NCBI RefSeq assembly: GCF_017744435.1
Contig: NZ_JAGIBG010000001.1
Span: forward strand, 1-64,000
DNA length: 64,000 nt
From: Pseudomonas sp.
GTDB taxonomy: Bacteria > Pseudomonadota > Gammaproteobacteria > Pseudomonadales > Pseudomonadaceae
Direction: 5' to 3'
In this document: positions 48,941-56,838 of the stretch, piece by piece
Position numbering within the stretch: the stretch's first letter is position 1
How the letters are laid out: the number at the start of each line of letters is the position of its first letter
Position numbers and translations under genes: made by a program
The notes under the pieces: generated by a model
Database searches by the model: none
The model's input: only the letters and a program-made list of their open reading frames with translations
Told to the model about the DNA's origin: nothing

Positions 48941-50185
48941 TTGAAGAAGAACGTTCTTATCATTGGTGCAGGAGGTGTCGCCAAGGTGGTGGCCCACAAG
49001 TGCGCGCAGCATAACGACGAACTGGGTCGTATCGCTATCGCGTCACGGAACATCTCCAAATGCCAGGCCATCATCGACAGCGTCAAGGCCAAGGGTAGCC
49101 TCAAGGTACCCGCCGACATCCAGGCCTTCTCGCTCAACGCCCTCGATGTCGAGGCGACCAAGGCACTGATCCGCGAGACCGAATCGCAGATCGTGATCAA
49201 CGTCGGTTCCGCCTTCCTCAACATGTCGGTGCTGCGTGCCTGCATCGATACCGGTGTCGCCTACCTGGACACCGCCATCCACGAAGAGCCGGGCAAGATC
49301 TGCGAGACCCCGCCGTGGTACGGCAACTACGAGTGGAAACACCTCGAAGAGTGCCAACAAAAGAACATTACCGCCATTCTCGGCGTCGGTTTCGACCCGG
49401 GTGTGGTGAACAGCTACGCAAAACTTGCGCAGCAGCAATACTTCGACAGCATTGATTCGATCGACATTCTCGACGTCAATGCCGGTTCGCACGGCAAGTA
49501 CTTTGCCACCAACTTTGACCCGGAAATCAACTTCCGCGAGTTTACCGGGCAAGTGTGGAGCTGGCAGAACAGCCAGTGGACCAGCAACACCATGTTCGAA
49601 GTCAAGCGTACCGACGACCTGCCGGTGGTAGGTTCGCAGAACCTGTACCTGACCGGCCACGACGAAGTTCATTCGATCTCGAAGAACCTCAATGTGCCGA
49701 ACGTGCGTTTCTGGATGAGCTTCGGCGAGCACTACATCAATGTGTTCACCGTACTGAAGAACCTCGGCCTGCTCTCCGAGCAACCGGTGAAGACGGCCGA
49801 AGGCCTGGAAGTGGTCCCGCTGAAAGTGGTCAAGGCCGTGCTGCCTGACCCGGCCTCGCTGGCCCCGGGCTACACCGGCAAGACCTGCATCGGTGACCTG
49901 GTCAAGGGCACCAAGAACGGCCAGCCGCGTGAAGTGTTCATCTACAACGTGGCCGACCACGAAGAGGCCTACGCCGAGACCGACAGCCAGGGCATCTCCT
50001 ACACCGCCGGTGTACCGCCAGTGGCCGCGGCCCTGCTGGTCGCCCGTGGCGAGTGGGATGCCAAGCGCATGGTCAACGTCGAGGAGCTGCCAGCCGAGCC
50101 GTTCCTCAAGGCGCTGGACGTGATGGGCCTGCCGACCCGCGTGAAAGATGAAAATGGCGATCGTCCGTGGGACGCTGAAGCCTAA
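48941..50185 (+). CDS. Carboxynorspermidine/carboxyspermidine dehydrogenase (saccharopine dehydrogenase family)
   Basis: 414 residues starting at a TTG (48941) behind AAGGAGC and AAAAGG; no ATG nearby fits. The cofactor site is VLIIGAGGVAKVVAHKCAQH (about 4-23), with INVGSAFLNMSVLRACIDTG and FDPGVVNSYAKLAQQQYFDS further on, as in Lys1-like carboxynorspermidine synthases. It reductively condenses an aminobutyraldehyde or aminopropyl aldehyde with a diamine using NADPH; NspC then decarboxylates the product. Here the decarboxylase gene comes first, the reverse of the order known in Vibrio. A strong terminator ends the pair. Confidence 0.92.
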   Translation: MKKNVLIIGAGGVAKVVAHKCAQHNDELGRIAIASRNISKCQAIIDSVKAKGSLKVPADIQAFSLNALDVEATKALIRETESQIVINVGSAFLNMSVLRACIDTGVAYLDTAIHEEPGKICETPPWYGNYEWKHLEECQQKNITAILGVGFDPGVVNSYAKLAQQQYFDSIDSIDILDVNAGSHGKYFATNFDPEINFREFTGQVWSWQNSQWTSNTMFEVKRTDDLPVVGSQNLYLTGHDEVHSISKNLNVPNVRFWMSFGEHYINVFTVLKNLGLLSEQPVKTAEGLEVVPLKVVKAVLPDPASLAPGYTGKTCIGDLVKGTKNGQPREVFIYNVADHEEAYAETDSQGISYTAGVPPVAAALLVARGEWDAKRMVNVEELPAEPFLKALDVMGLPTRVKDENGDRPWDAEA

Positions 50186-50195
50186 GCAGTAAACC

Positions 50196-50230
50196 AGAAG
50201 GGGCGCCAATCAGGCGCCCCTTCTGCTTTT
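50196..50230 (+). terminator. Rho-independent terminator of the polyamine operon
   Basis: AGAAGGGGCGCC, a five-base loop and GGCGCCCCTTCT form a perfect 12-bp stem followed by GCTTTT, 11 bases after the stop codon. Confidence 0.93.
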
Positions 50231-50237
50231 GCAGGCC

Positions 50238-50334
50238 CGGCCTCTTCGCGGGCTCGCCCGCTCCCACCGGTACGGCACAGGCCTCGAATACTGTGCCGTA
50301 CCTGTGGGAGCGGGCAAGCCCGCGAAGAGGCCGG
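50238..50334. repeat. Pair of inverted REP elements
   Basis: CCTCTTCGCGGGCTCGCCCG and GAGCGGGCAAGCCCGCGAAGAGG flank a spacer that itself pairs (GGTACGGCACAG / CTGTGCCGTACC), so the whole 97 bases can fold into one long stem. Confidence 0.9.
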
Positions 50335-50347
50335 CACAGGACTACAT

Positions 50348-51394
50348 CTACTTCCTGGCCTCCAGGATCAAGTTGAACGGCGTTTGCGTCGCCCGCCTGA
50401 ACCGTGTGAACCCCGCCTCCTCGAACACCGCCCGCAACCGCGCCTCGCCGGCCTGCGCCCCCAACCCCAACCCCACTTCCTGGGACAGCGAGTTGGGCGT
50501 GCAGATGAACGTCGACGCCGCATAGAACAACCGCCCGACCGGCGTCAGGTTGCCTTCCAGAGAATCCTCGGCATAAGGCTCCACCAGCATCACCGTGCCA
50601 TCCGCCTTCAACGCCCGGTAGGCATGCTTCGCCGCGCCCACGGGGTCGCCCATGTCATGCAGGCAATCAAAGAAGCACACCAGGTCGTGGTCATGCCCCG
50701 GGTAGTCCTTGGCCGATGCCTGCTGGAAGCTCACACGCTGTGCCAGCCCGGCCTCGCGCGCACGCTCGCTGGCCGTGGCAATGGAGGGGGCGTGATAGTC
50801 GTAGCCTGTGAAGGTAGAAGCCGGAAACGCCTGGGCCAGGACCAGGGTCGAAGCACCATGGCCACAACCGACATCCGCCACCTTGGCTCCGGCCTGCAGC
50901 TTGGCCACCACGCCTTCAAGCGCCGGCAGCCAGTCCGCCACTAAAAAGGTGCGATAACCGGGCCTGAAGAAGCGTTCGGTGCCACTGAACATGCACGGGT
51001 GGTGATCGCCCCAGGCCAGCCCGCCGTCGCCGCGCATGGCCGCCACCAGCTTGTCCTTGTCATGGAACAGTGCGGCGATGACCGCCGCGCCGCCAGCCAT
51101 GTAGGCCGGCGAGTCTTCCAGGGCCAGGGCCATGGCCTGCTCTTCGGGCAGCACGAACATGCCCTTGTCATGCACCATGTAGCCGGAGGCCGCCTGGGCG
51201 TTGAGCCATTCGCGCACCAGCCGTGGGTGGCAGCCGGTCTTTGCCGCCAGTGCCTCAGGACTGGTCGGCTGGCTGTCGGCCATGGCCCGGTACAGCCCGA
51301 GTTCATCGCCGAGGATCACATTGGCCAGGGTCGCCGCAGCGCCCATGTCACCAACCAGCTTGCCCATGAATTCGTGAAGCCTTGCCTCGTCCAT
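50348..51394 (-). CDS. SAM-dependent methyltransferase with N-terminal winged-helix domain
   Basis: 348 residues. The first about 90 resemble the winged-helix dimerisation domain of O-methyltransferases (LGLYRAMADSQPTSPEALAA, CHPRLVREWLNAQAASGYMV). The SAM site is AKVADVGCGHGASTLVLAQA (about 172-191), with FTGYDYH, then DLVCFFDCLHDMGDPVG and a C-terminal QTPFNLILEARK. This domain order occurs in small-molecule methyltransferases; the substrate is not visible. It is transcribed toward the polyamine operon and divergent from ugd. Confidence 0.85.
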   Translation of the reverse strand: MDEARLHEFMGKLVGDMGAAATLANVILGDELGLYRAMADSQPTSPEALAAKTGCHPRLVREWLNAQAASGYMVHDKGMFVLPEEQAMALALEDSPAYMAGGAAVIAALFHDKDKLVAAMRGDGGLAWGDHHPCMFSGTERFFRPGYRTFLVADWLPALEGVVAKLQAGAKVADVGCGHGASTLVLAQAFPASTFTGYDYHAPSIATASERAREAGLAQRVSFQQASAKDYPGHDHDLVCFFDCLHDMGDPVGAAKHAYRALKADGTVMLVEPYAEDSLEGNLTPVGRLFYAASTFICTPNSLSQEVGLGLGAQAGEARLRAVFEEAGFTRFRRATQTPFNLILEARK

Positions 51395-51931
51395 GACCTG
51401 CCCTCCTCTGCAAGAAGGCCACCGTCGACGATCAAGTCCGGTTCGAGGGGAGCGGTGGTCAGTGGGATGAATGGATGTATATCCGTTATGAGTTTAGCCC
51501 CTCGGAACCCCCATCACTCAAGGCAACTTACCGGCCTCCACTGTCATACAACTGACATCTCTTAGTGCAACTTGTCCTAAGAAACCCCTGCCATATGCTG
51601 GCACTTCGCAAGTAGCTGTCTATGCTCAGGCCTTGTGCCGACCCTTTTCGGGGTTTCGCACACGTCATTCTTGTTCGGTTGTAAACCCTCTCAACTTCCG
51701 GGCCTGCGCCAGGCGCTCTTTTGTGCGCCAAGAAGTTGAGTTTGCCTTTCATTTGCAAAGCAAACATGTGCATGAGCAAGAAGCCTTCCGATCCGGGCTC
51801 AAGTAACAAAATTTAAACAAAAATGTGACATTTTTTTTCAGCTTTTTCGCCAAGGATCTCTGCGGCCAAATGCCAGACACCTGCGCCAGCAGGGGGTACT
51901 GCCCGTACAGGTTCACACCATGGAGCTTTGA
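51395..51931. promoter_or_regulatory. 537-bp gene-free regulatory region upstream of ugd
   Basis: No convincing gene. It becomes AT-rich near ugd (51805-51850). Structured elements: TGTCA/TGACA at 51542-51557, CTTAG/CTAAG at 51561-51581, CCGACCC/GGGG around 51645, and a nested hairpin at 51690-51740. In that hairpin CTCAACTTC pairs with GAAGTTGAG and encloses GGCGC/GCGCC. TTTCAGCTTTTTC at 51837-51849 loosely resembles my recollection of the ColR recognition site. A long regulated 5' leader for the envelope operon is likely. Confidence 0.5.
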
Positions 51932-53260
51932 ATGAAGGTTACGGTTTTCGGTACCGGCTATGTCGGCCTTACCCAGGCGGTATGCCTGGCCCAGGTGGGG
52001 CACTCGGTGCTATGCATGGATATCAACGCCGAGCGGGTGGCGGCGCTCAGCGAGGGGCATTGCCCGATCTTCGAGCCCGGCCTTGCGCCCCTGCTGGAGA
52101 AAAACCTGGCCTGCGGCCGCCTGCGTTTCACCACCAGCGCCGCTGAAGCCGCGCAGTACGCCAGGTTGCATTTCATCGCCGTCGGCACCCCGCCCCAGGC
52201 CGATGGCAGCGCCGACATGCGCTATGTGTTCAGCGTGATCGACAGCATCCTCGAACATGCCGACGGCCCCAAGGTCATCGTCAACAAGTCCACCTCGCCG
52301 GTGGGCACGGTAGACCGCATCAAGGCGCGAATCAGCCAAGCGGTGACCGACGCTGATCACTACCAGGTGATCAGCAACCCCGAATTCCTCAAGGAAGGCT
52401 CGGCAGTGGAAGACTGCATGCGCCCGGACCGCATCATCATCGGCGGCGCCGCACCGGCCGAGGTCGAGCTGCTGCGCGAGCTGTACCAGCCATTCAGCCG
52501 CAATCACGAAAAAGTCATGGTCATGGACGCGCGCAGCGCCGAGCTGACCAAGTACGCCGCCAACTGCATGCTGGCGACCAAGATTTCCTTCATCAATGAA
52601 ATGGCCAACCTGGCCGAGCACCTGGGTGCCGACATCGAAATGGTTCGCCGCGGTATCGGCTCGGACCCGCGCATCGGCTACGACTTCATCTACCCCGGCT
52701 GCGGCTTCGGCGGCTCGTGCTTCCCCAAGGACTTGCAGGCGCTGCGCAGGACGGCCGAGGCCGAAGGCCTCGACCCGCTGCTGCTGGGCGCGGTGGAAGC
52801 AGTCAACCAGCGGCAGAAGAGCCGGCTGTTCAGCAAGATCCAGCGCCACTACCCCGGCGGCCTGCACGGCAAGGTCTTCGCCGTGTGGGGGCTGTCGTTC
52901 AAAGCCAACACCGATGACATCCGCGAAGCCTCCAGCCTGGTGTTGCTCGAAGCACTGTGGGCCGCCGGCGCCAGCGTCCAGGCCCACGACCCGCAAGCCA
53001 TGCAGGAGATCCAGCGGCACTACGGCACTCGCCCCGACCTGAAACTGGTGCCGTGCAAGGACGATGCGCTGGAAGGTGCCGATGCCCTGGTGATCGTCAC
53101 CGAGTGGCAGGACTACCGCGTGCTGAACCTGGACAAGGTCCCGCAGCAACTGGCTGACCGCGTGGTGTTCGACGGCCGCAACCTGTTCGAACCCGAGCAC
53201 ATGGCCGCCGCCGGCCTCACGTATTACGGCATTGGCCGTGGCCAGGTGAAACAACCATGA
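51932..53260 (+). CDS. ugd: UDP-glucose 6-dehydrogenase
   Basis: 442 residues, full length. The NAD site is VFGTGYVGL (about 5-13). Catalytic Cys263 lies in GGSCFPKDL and the active-site Lys in AANCMLATKISFINEMANLA. The C-terminal domain has VWGLSFKANTDDIREASSLV. It oxidises UDP-glucose to UDP-glucuronate in the cytoplasm. GGAGC before the ATG, and a four-base overlap (ATGA) with the epimerase gene, mark it as first gene of the envelope operon. Confidence 0.95.
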   Translation: MKVTVFGTGYVGLTQAVCLAQVGHSVLCMDINAERVAALSEGHCPIFEPGLAPLLEKNLACGRLRFTTSAAEAAQYARLHFIAVGTPPQADGSADMRYVFSVIDSILEHADGPKVIVNKSTSPVGTVDRIKARISQAVTDADHYQVISNPEFLKEGSAVEDCMRPDRIIIGGAAPAEVELLRELYQPFSRNHEKVMVMDARSAELTKYAANCMLATKISFINEMANLAEHLGADIEMVRRGIGSDPRIGYDFIYPGCGFGGSCFPKDLQALRRTAEAEGLDPLLLGAVEAVNQRQKSRLFSKIQRHYPGGLHGKVFAVWGLSFKANTDDIREASSLVLLEALWAAGASVQAHDPQAMQEIQRHYGTRPDLKLVPCKDDALEGADALVIVTEWQDYRVLNLDKVPQQLADRVVFDGRNLFEPEHMAAAGLTYYGIGRGQVKQP

Positions 53261-54231
53261 CCGTACTGATCACCGGCGCGGCCGGATTCATCGGTTTCCA
53301 CCTGGCCCGCCGCCTGTGCGAAGCGGGCATCGAAGTGGTGGGCATCGACAACCTCAACGCCTACTACAGCGTCGAGCTCAAACTGGCGCGCCTGCAACAG
53401 TTGCTCGCCTACCCCAATTTCCGCTTCCAGACGGTCGACATCGCCAACGCCGCCGACATGCAGCAACTGTTCGCCGGGCAGCCGTTCAGCGAAGTGATCC
53501 ACCTGGCGGCGCAGGCCGGTGTGCGCTACTCGCTGGACAACCCGGCGGTCTATGGGCAGTCCAACCTGACCGGTTTTCTCAACCTACTCGAAGCCTGCCG
53601 CCAACACCCTCCGCGTCACCTGATCTACGCCTCCAGCAGTTCGGTGTACGGCGCCAACACCAAGCAGCCGTTCAGCATCGATGACCCGGTCGAGCAGCCG
53701 ATTTCGCTGTATGCCGCGAGCAAACGCGCCAACGAACTGATGGCGCACAGCTATGCGCACCTGTACCAGCTGCCAATCACCGGCCTGCGCTTCTTCACCG
53801 TCTATGGCCCGTGGGGCCGCCCCGACATGGCGCTGTTCAAGTTCACCCGGGCGATGCTCGAAGGCCAGCCAATCGAGATCTACAACCACGGCCAGATGGC
53901 GCGCGACTTCACCTACATCGACGACATCGTCGAAAGCATCCTGCGCCTGCGCCAGAAGCCGCCACGGCCTGAAGCCGGGCAACCGCCCTGCCAGCTGTTC
54001 AACATCGGTCGCGGCCAGCCGGTGCGCCTGCTGGAGTTCGTCGACTGCCTGGAAAACGCGCTGGGCATCAAGGCCCGGCGCGAGTACCTGCCCTTGCAGG
54101 CGGGTGACGTGCTTGAAACCTGGGCGGATGTGGACTCACTGACACGCTGGATCGATTTTTCGCCGAGTACTCCGCTGGAGCACGGCGTCGCCGCTTTCGT
54201 TGGCTGGTACCGGGACTTCTACCGGGTTTGA
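53257..54231 (+). CDS. NAD-dependent epimerase, candidate UDP-glucuronate 4-epimerase
   Basis: 324 residues, extended SDR. The NAD motif GAAGFIG is at 7-13 and the catalytic Tyr152 and Lys156 are in YAASK, with SSSSVYG supplying the Ser. Wording such as HLAAQAGVRYSLDNP and FFTVYGPWGRPDMALFKF is characteristic of UDP-glucuronate 4-epimerases (LpsL type) rather than GalE. It would convert the Ugd product to UDP-galacturonate. It overlaps ugd by four bases. Confidence 0.88.
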   Translation: MTVLITGAAGFIGFHLARRLCEAGIEVVGIDNLNAYYSVELKLARLQQLLAYPNFRFQTVDIANAADMQQLFAGQPFSEVIHLAAQAGVRYSLDNPAVYGQSNLTGFLNLLEACRQHPPRHLIYASSSSVYGANTKQPFSIDDPVEQPISLYAASKRANELMAHSYAHLYQLPITGLRFFTVYGPWGRPDMALFKFTRAMLEGQPIEIYNHGQMARDFTYIDDIVESILRLRQKPPRPEAGQPPCQLFNIGRGQPVRLLEFVDCLENALGIKARREYLPLQAGDVLETWADVDSLTRWIDFSPSTPLEHGVAAFVGWYRDFYRV

Positions 54232-54265
54232 CCACGCAATCATTACAAGAACACAGGTAGCCTCA

Positions 54266-55009
54266 ATGACTGATCCACTTGACCTCTCGGTACTGATCCC
54301 CGCCAAGAATGAGGTCGACAACCTGCCGGCATTGCTGGCGGAAATTCGCGCGGCACTGGCCGCTGAAAACTATGAAGTGCTGGTGGTCGACGACGGCAGC
54401 ACTGACCAGACGCTCAACATGCTGCACCAGCTCAAACAGCAGGGCTTCACCCAGTTGCGCATCCTGCGCCACGACCGCTCGCTGGGCCAGAGCACCTCGA
54501 TCTGGCATGCCGCCCAGGCTGCCCGTGGCCGCTGGCTGGCCACCCTCGACGGCGACGGGCAGAACGACCCGGCCGACATCCCCGGCATGCTCGCCCTGGT
54601 ACGCGGCAACGAAGACTTCGCCGGCGGCATCAAGCTGGTCGCCGGCCACCGCGTCAACCGCCGCGATACCGCCAGCAAGCGCTGGGCCTCGCGCTTTGCC
54701 AACGGCCTGCGCAGCCGCCTGCTCAAGGACGCCACGCCAGACACCGGCTGCGGCCTGAAACTGATCGACCGCGACGCCTTCCTGCGCCTGCCCTATTTCG
54801 ACCACATGCACCGCTACATCCCGGCGCTGATCCTGCGCCACAAGGGCCGCATGCTGGTGCACCCGGTGAACCACCGCCCGCGCCATGCCGGGGTCTCCAA
54901 GTACGGCAACCTGGACCGCGCCCTGGTCGGCATTCTCGACCTGGTCGGGGTCTGGTGGCTGATCCGCCGCACGCGCCTCGACACCCAACCCCAGGAGCTC
55001 GAAGGATGA
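54266..55009 (+). CDS. Polyprenyl-phosphate glycosyltransferase (GT2; DPM1/ArnC/RgtE-like)
   Basis: 247 residues from the ATG at 54266. The GT2 fold is clear: LSVLIPAKNEVDNLPALLAE, VLVVDDGSTDQTL, ATLDGDGQNDPADI (the DxD equivalent) and GLKLIDRDAFLRLPYFDH, then HRPRHAGVSKYG. There are no C-terminal membrane helices, as in DPM1-type enzymes. It loads a sugar from its UDP donor onto undecaprenyl phosphate at the inner membrane. Beside an epimerase for UDP-galacturonate, galacturonate is the likely sugar. It overlaps the next gene by four bases. Confidence 0.88.
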   Translation: MTDPLDLSVLIPAKNEVDNLPALLAEIRAALAAENYEVLVVDDGSTDQTLNMLHQLKQQGFTQLRILRHDRSLGQSTSIWHAAQAARGRWLATLDGDGQNDPADIPGMLALVRGNEDFAGGIKLVAGHRVNRRDTASKRWASRFANGLRSRLLKDATPDTGCGLKLIDRDAFLRLPYFDHMHRYIPALILRHKGRMLVHPVNHRPRHAGVSKYGNLDRALVGILDLVGVWWLIRRTRLDTQPQELEG

Positions 55010-55278
55010 CCCGCGAAACCCTCTGGCTGATCGTCGGCTTCGCCGGCCAGGTCGTGTTCACCGGCCGCTTCGTCCTGCAGTGGCTGTACAGCGAATTCAA
55101 GAAACGCAGCGTGATCCCGGTGGGCTTCTGGTACCTGAGCATGCTCGGCAGCGCCCTGCTGCTGATCTACGCCATCTACCGCGAAGACCCGGTGTTCATC
55201 ATCGGCCAGTCGTTCGGCCTGGTGGTCTACCTGCGCAACCTGCAATTGATTGCCCGACACAAAGAGCAGAAGGAATAG
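55006..55278 (+). CDS. LAB_N (lipid A biosynthesis N-terminal domain) small membrane protein
   Basis: 90 residues with three hydrophobic helices (LWLIVGFAGQVVFTGRFVLQ, FWYLSMLGSALLLIYAI, FIIGQSFGLVVYLRNLQLI). The conserved RFVLQWLYSEFKKRSVIPVG and SxxGQxxGxxxYxRNLxLI pattern define PF07578. In rhizobia an equivalent small protein (RgtF type) works with the polyprenyl-phosphate-GalA synthase. Sandwiched between the GT2 and GT39 genes, it probably assists lipid-linked sugar synthesis or flipping. Confidence 0.88.
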   Translation: MTRETLWLIVGFAGQVVFTGRFVLQWLYSEFKKRSVIPVGFWYLSMLGSALLLIYAIYREDPVFIIGQSFGLVVYLRNLQLIARHKEQKE

Positions 55279-55281
55279 CCC

Positions 55282-56838
55282 TTGCCAAGGTTCAAGACGC
55301 TCGGGGCCGAACGCCTGGCCCTGGTTGTACTCGCTGTGCTGCTGGTCGGTGCCGGTATCGGCTGGCGCCAGCCAATGAACGTCGATGAGGAACGCTTCCT
55401 CGGCGTTGCCCTGGAAATGCTCCAGAGCGGCAACTGGTTCATCCCCCACCGCGCGGCGGAAATCTACGGCGACAAACCACCGTTGTTCATGTGGACCGTG
55501 GCCCTGTTCAGCTACCTGACCGGCTCGCCCAAGGTCGCCCTGTACCTGCCGGGGCTGATGTCCGCGGCGACCATCACCCTGGTGCTGCATGACCTGGGGC
55601 GTCGTTTGTGGACCCGGCGCATCGGCGTGATTGCCGCGCTGTTGTTCCTGGCGACCTACCAGAGCTACAGCATCCTGCGTACCGGGCAGATCGACAGCTA
55701 CCTGTGCCTGTGGGTGGCGCTGGGCCTTTACGGCATGGTCCGCCACCTGTTGCTCGGGCCTGCCTGGGGCTGGTTCTACCTGGCCTGCGCGGCCATGGGC
55801 CTGGGCATCATCAGCAAGGGCGTGGGGTTTGTCCCGGCGCTGATGCTGCTGCCCTATGCCTGGGCCGTGCGCAAAGGCTGGCGCGGCGTGGTGGCGTATC
55901 CCGGCCAGGGTGGGCGCTGGAGCCTGGGCTTCGTCTGGCTGCTGGCAGGCTGCGCGGTGTGGCTGCTGCCGCTGCTGATCTCGATCACCCACGGCGGCGG
56001 TGCGGCGGAACTGGCCTACCTGAAGGAAATTCTCCTGCGCCAGACCGCCAACCGCTATGCCAATGCCTGGGACCATCGCGAGCCCTTCTGGTACTTCTTC
56101 GTCAAGGTCATCCCGCAGTACTGGCTGCCACTGATCCTGGCCCTGCCGTGGCTGGTCCCGGCCTGGCGCCGGCAGTTGCAGAAACGCGATGGGCGCTTCC
56201 TGCTGCTGCTCGGCTGGGTGGCCCTGGTGCTGCTGTTCTTCAGCCTCAGCAGTGGCAAGCGCAAGCTCTACATCTTCCCGGCCCTGCCCGGCCTGGTACT
56301 GGCCATCGCCCCGCTGGTGCCGTGGATGCTCAAGCGCTGGCTGCAGCGCCGCCCCGGCTGGCGCAAGGCGTTCACCGCCATTGCCGTGGCCTGGTTCTGC
56401 CTGTGGTTCGCCCGCGGCTTCGTCGAGCCGCTCAAGGAGGGCCAAAACCCCCACGAAACCTTGATGGCCGACGCCGCACGCGCCACCGGTGGCGCCGAGC
56501 TGGTGCTGGTCAACTGGCGTGAAGGGCACTGGCTGTTCGCCCGTCAACCCATCGTCCATTTCGGTTTCGCCAACCAGTCCAAGCCCGAAACAGCCGTGTA
56601 CTGGCTGCGCCACTACCCCTCGGCCTTCGCCCTGATTCCGGAGACCGAACTGGGCCGCTGCTTCAACATCGACAAAGCTCACCGCCTGGGCGATACCTCG
56701 CGCGCCGAGTGGTACGTGGTCGGTGCCGATGCCGACAACGGCCAATGCCAGCCAGCCGTACCTGAACAGGTCTACCACTTTGCCTGGGCCAACACGCCCG
56801 CCAATCTGCAAACCGCAGCACAAGGACGCGCACAATGA
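55282..56838 (+). CDS. GT39-family (ArnT/RgtA-B-like) lipid-linked sugar transferase
   Basis: 518 residues, starting at a TTG (55282) behind AGAAGGAA. Many membrane helices lie in the first 400 residues. The first periplasmic loop carries MNVDEERFLG, the Asp-Glu of GT-C transferases, followed by GDKPPLFMW. Members move a sugar from undecaprenyl phosphate to lipid A or core oligosaccharide in the periplasm. No ArnA-type enzymes are present, so aminoarabinose is unlikely; the upstream genes point to galacturonate. It overlaps the last gene by four bases. Confidence 0.88.
   Translation: MPRFKTLGAERLALVVLAVLLVGAGIGWRQPMNVDEERFLGVALEMLQSGNWFIPHRAAEIYGDKPPLFMWTVALFSYLTGSPKVALYLPGLMSAATITLVLHDLGRRLWTRRIGVIAALLFLATYQSYSILRTGQIDSYLCLWVALGLYGMVRHLLLGPAWGWFYLACAAMGLGIISKGVGFVPALMLLPYAWAVRKGWRGVVAYPGQGGRWSLGFVWLLAGCAVWLLPLLISITHGGGAAELAYLKEILLRQTANRYANAWDHREPFWYFFVKVIPQYWLPLILALPWLVPAWRRQLQKRDGRFLLLLGWVALVLLFFSLSSGKRKLYIFPALPGLVLAIAPLVPWMLKRWLQRRPGWRKAFTAIAVAWFCLWFARGFVEPLKEGQNPHETLMADAARATGGAELVLVNWREGHWLFARQPIVHFGFANQSKPETAVYWLRHYPSAFALIPETELGRCFNIDKAHRLGDTSRAEWYVVGADADNGQCQPAVPEQVYHFAWANTPANLQTAAQGRAQ

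Noticed and set aside
51528..51809. 93-codon minus-strand frame in the gene-free region before ugd
   Set aside because: No ribosome site, no conserved-looking features; the region contains hairpins and AT-rich promoter-like sequence instead.
54814..56835. 673-codon minus-strand frame over the envelope operon
   Set aside because: Shadow of the GT39 gene; no start signal and low-complexity Q/G/H composition.
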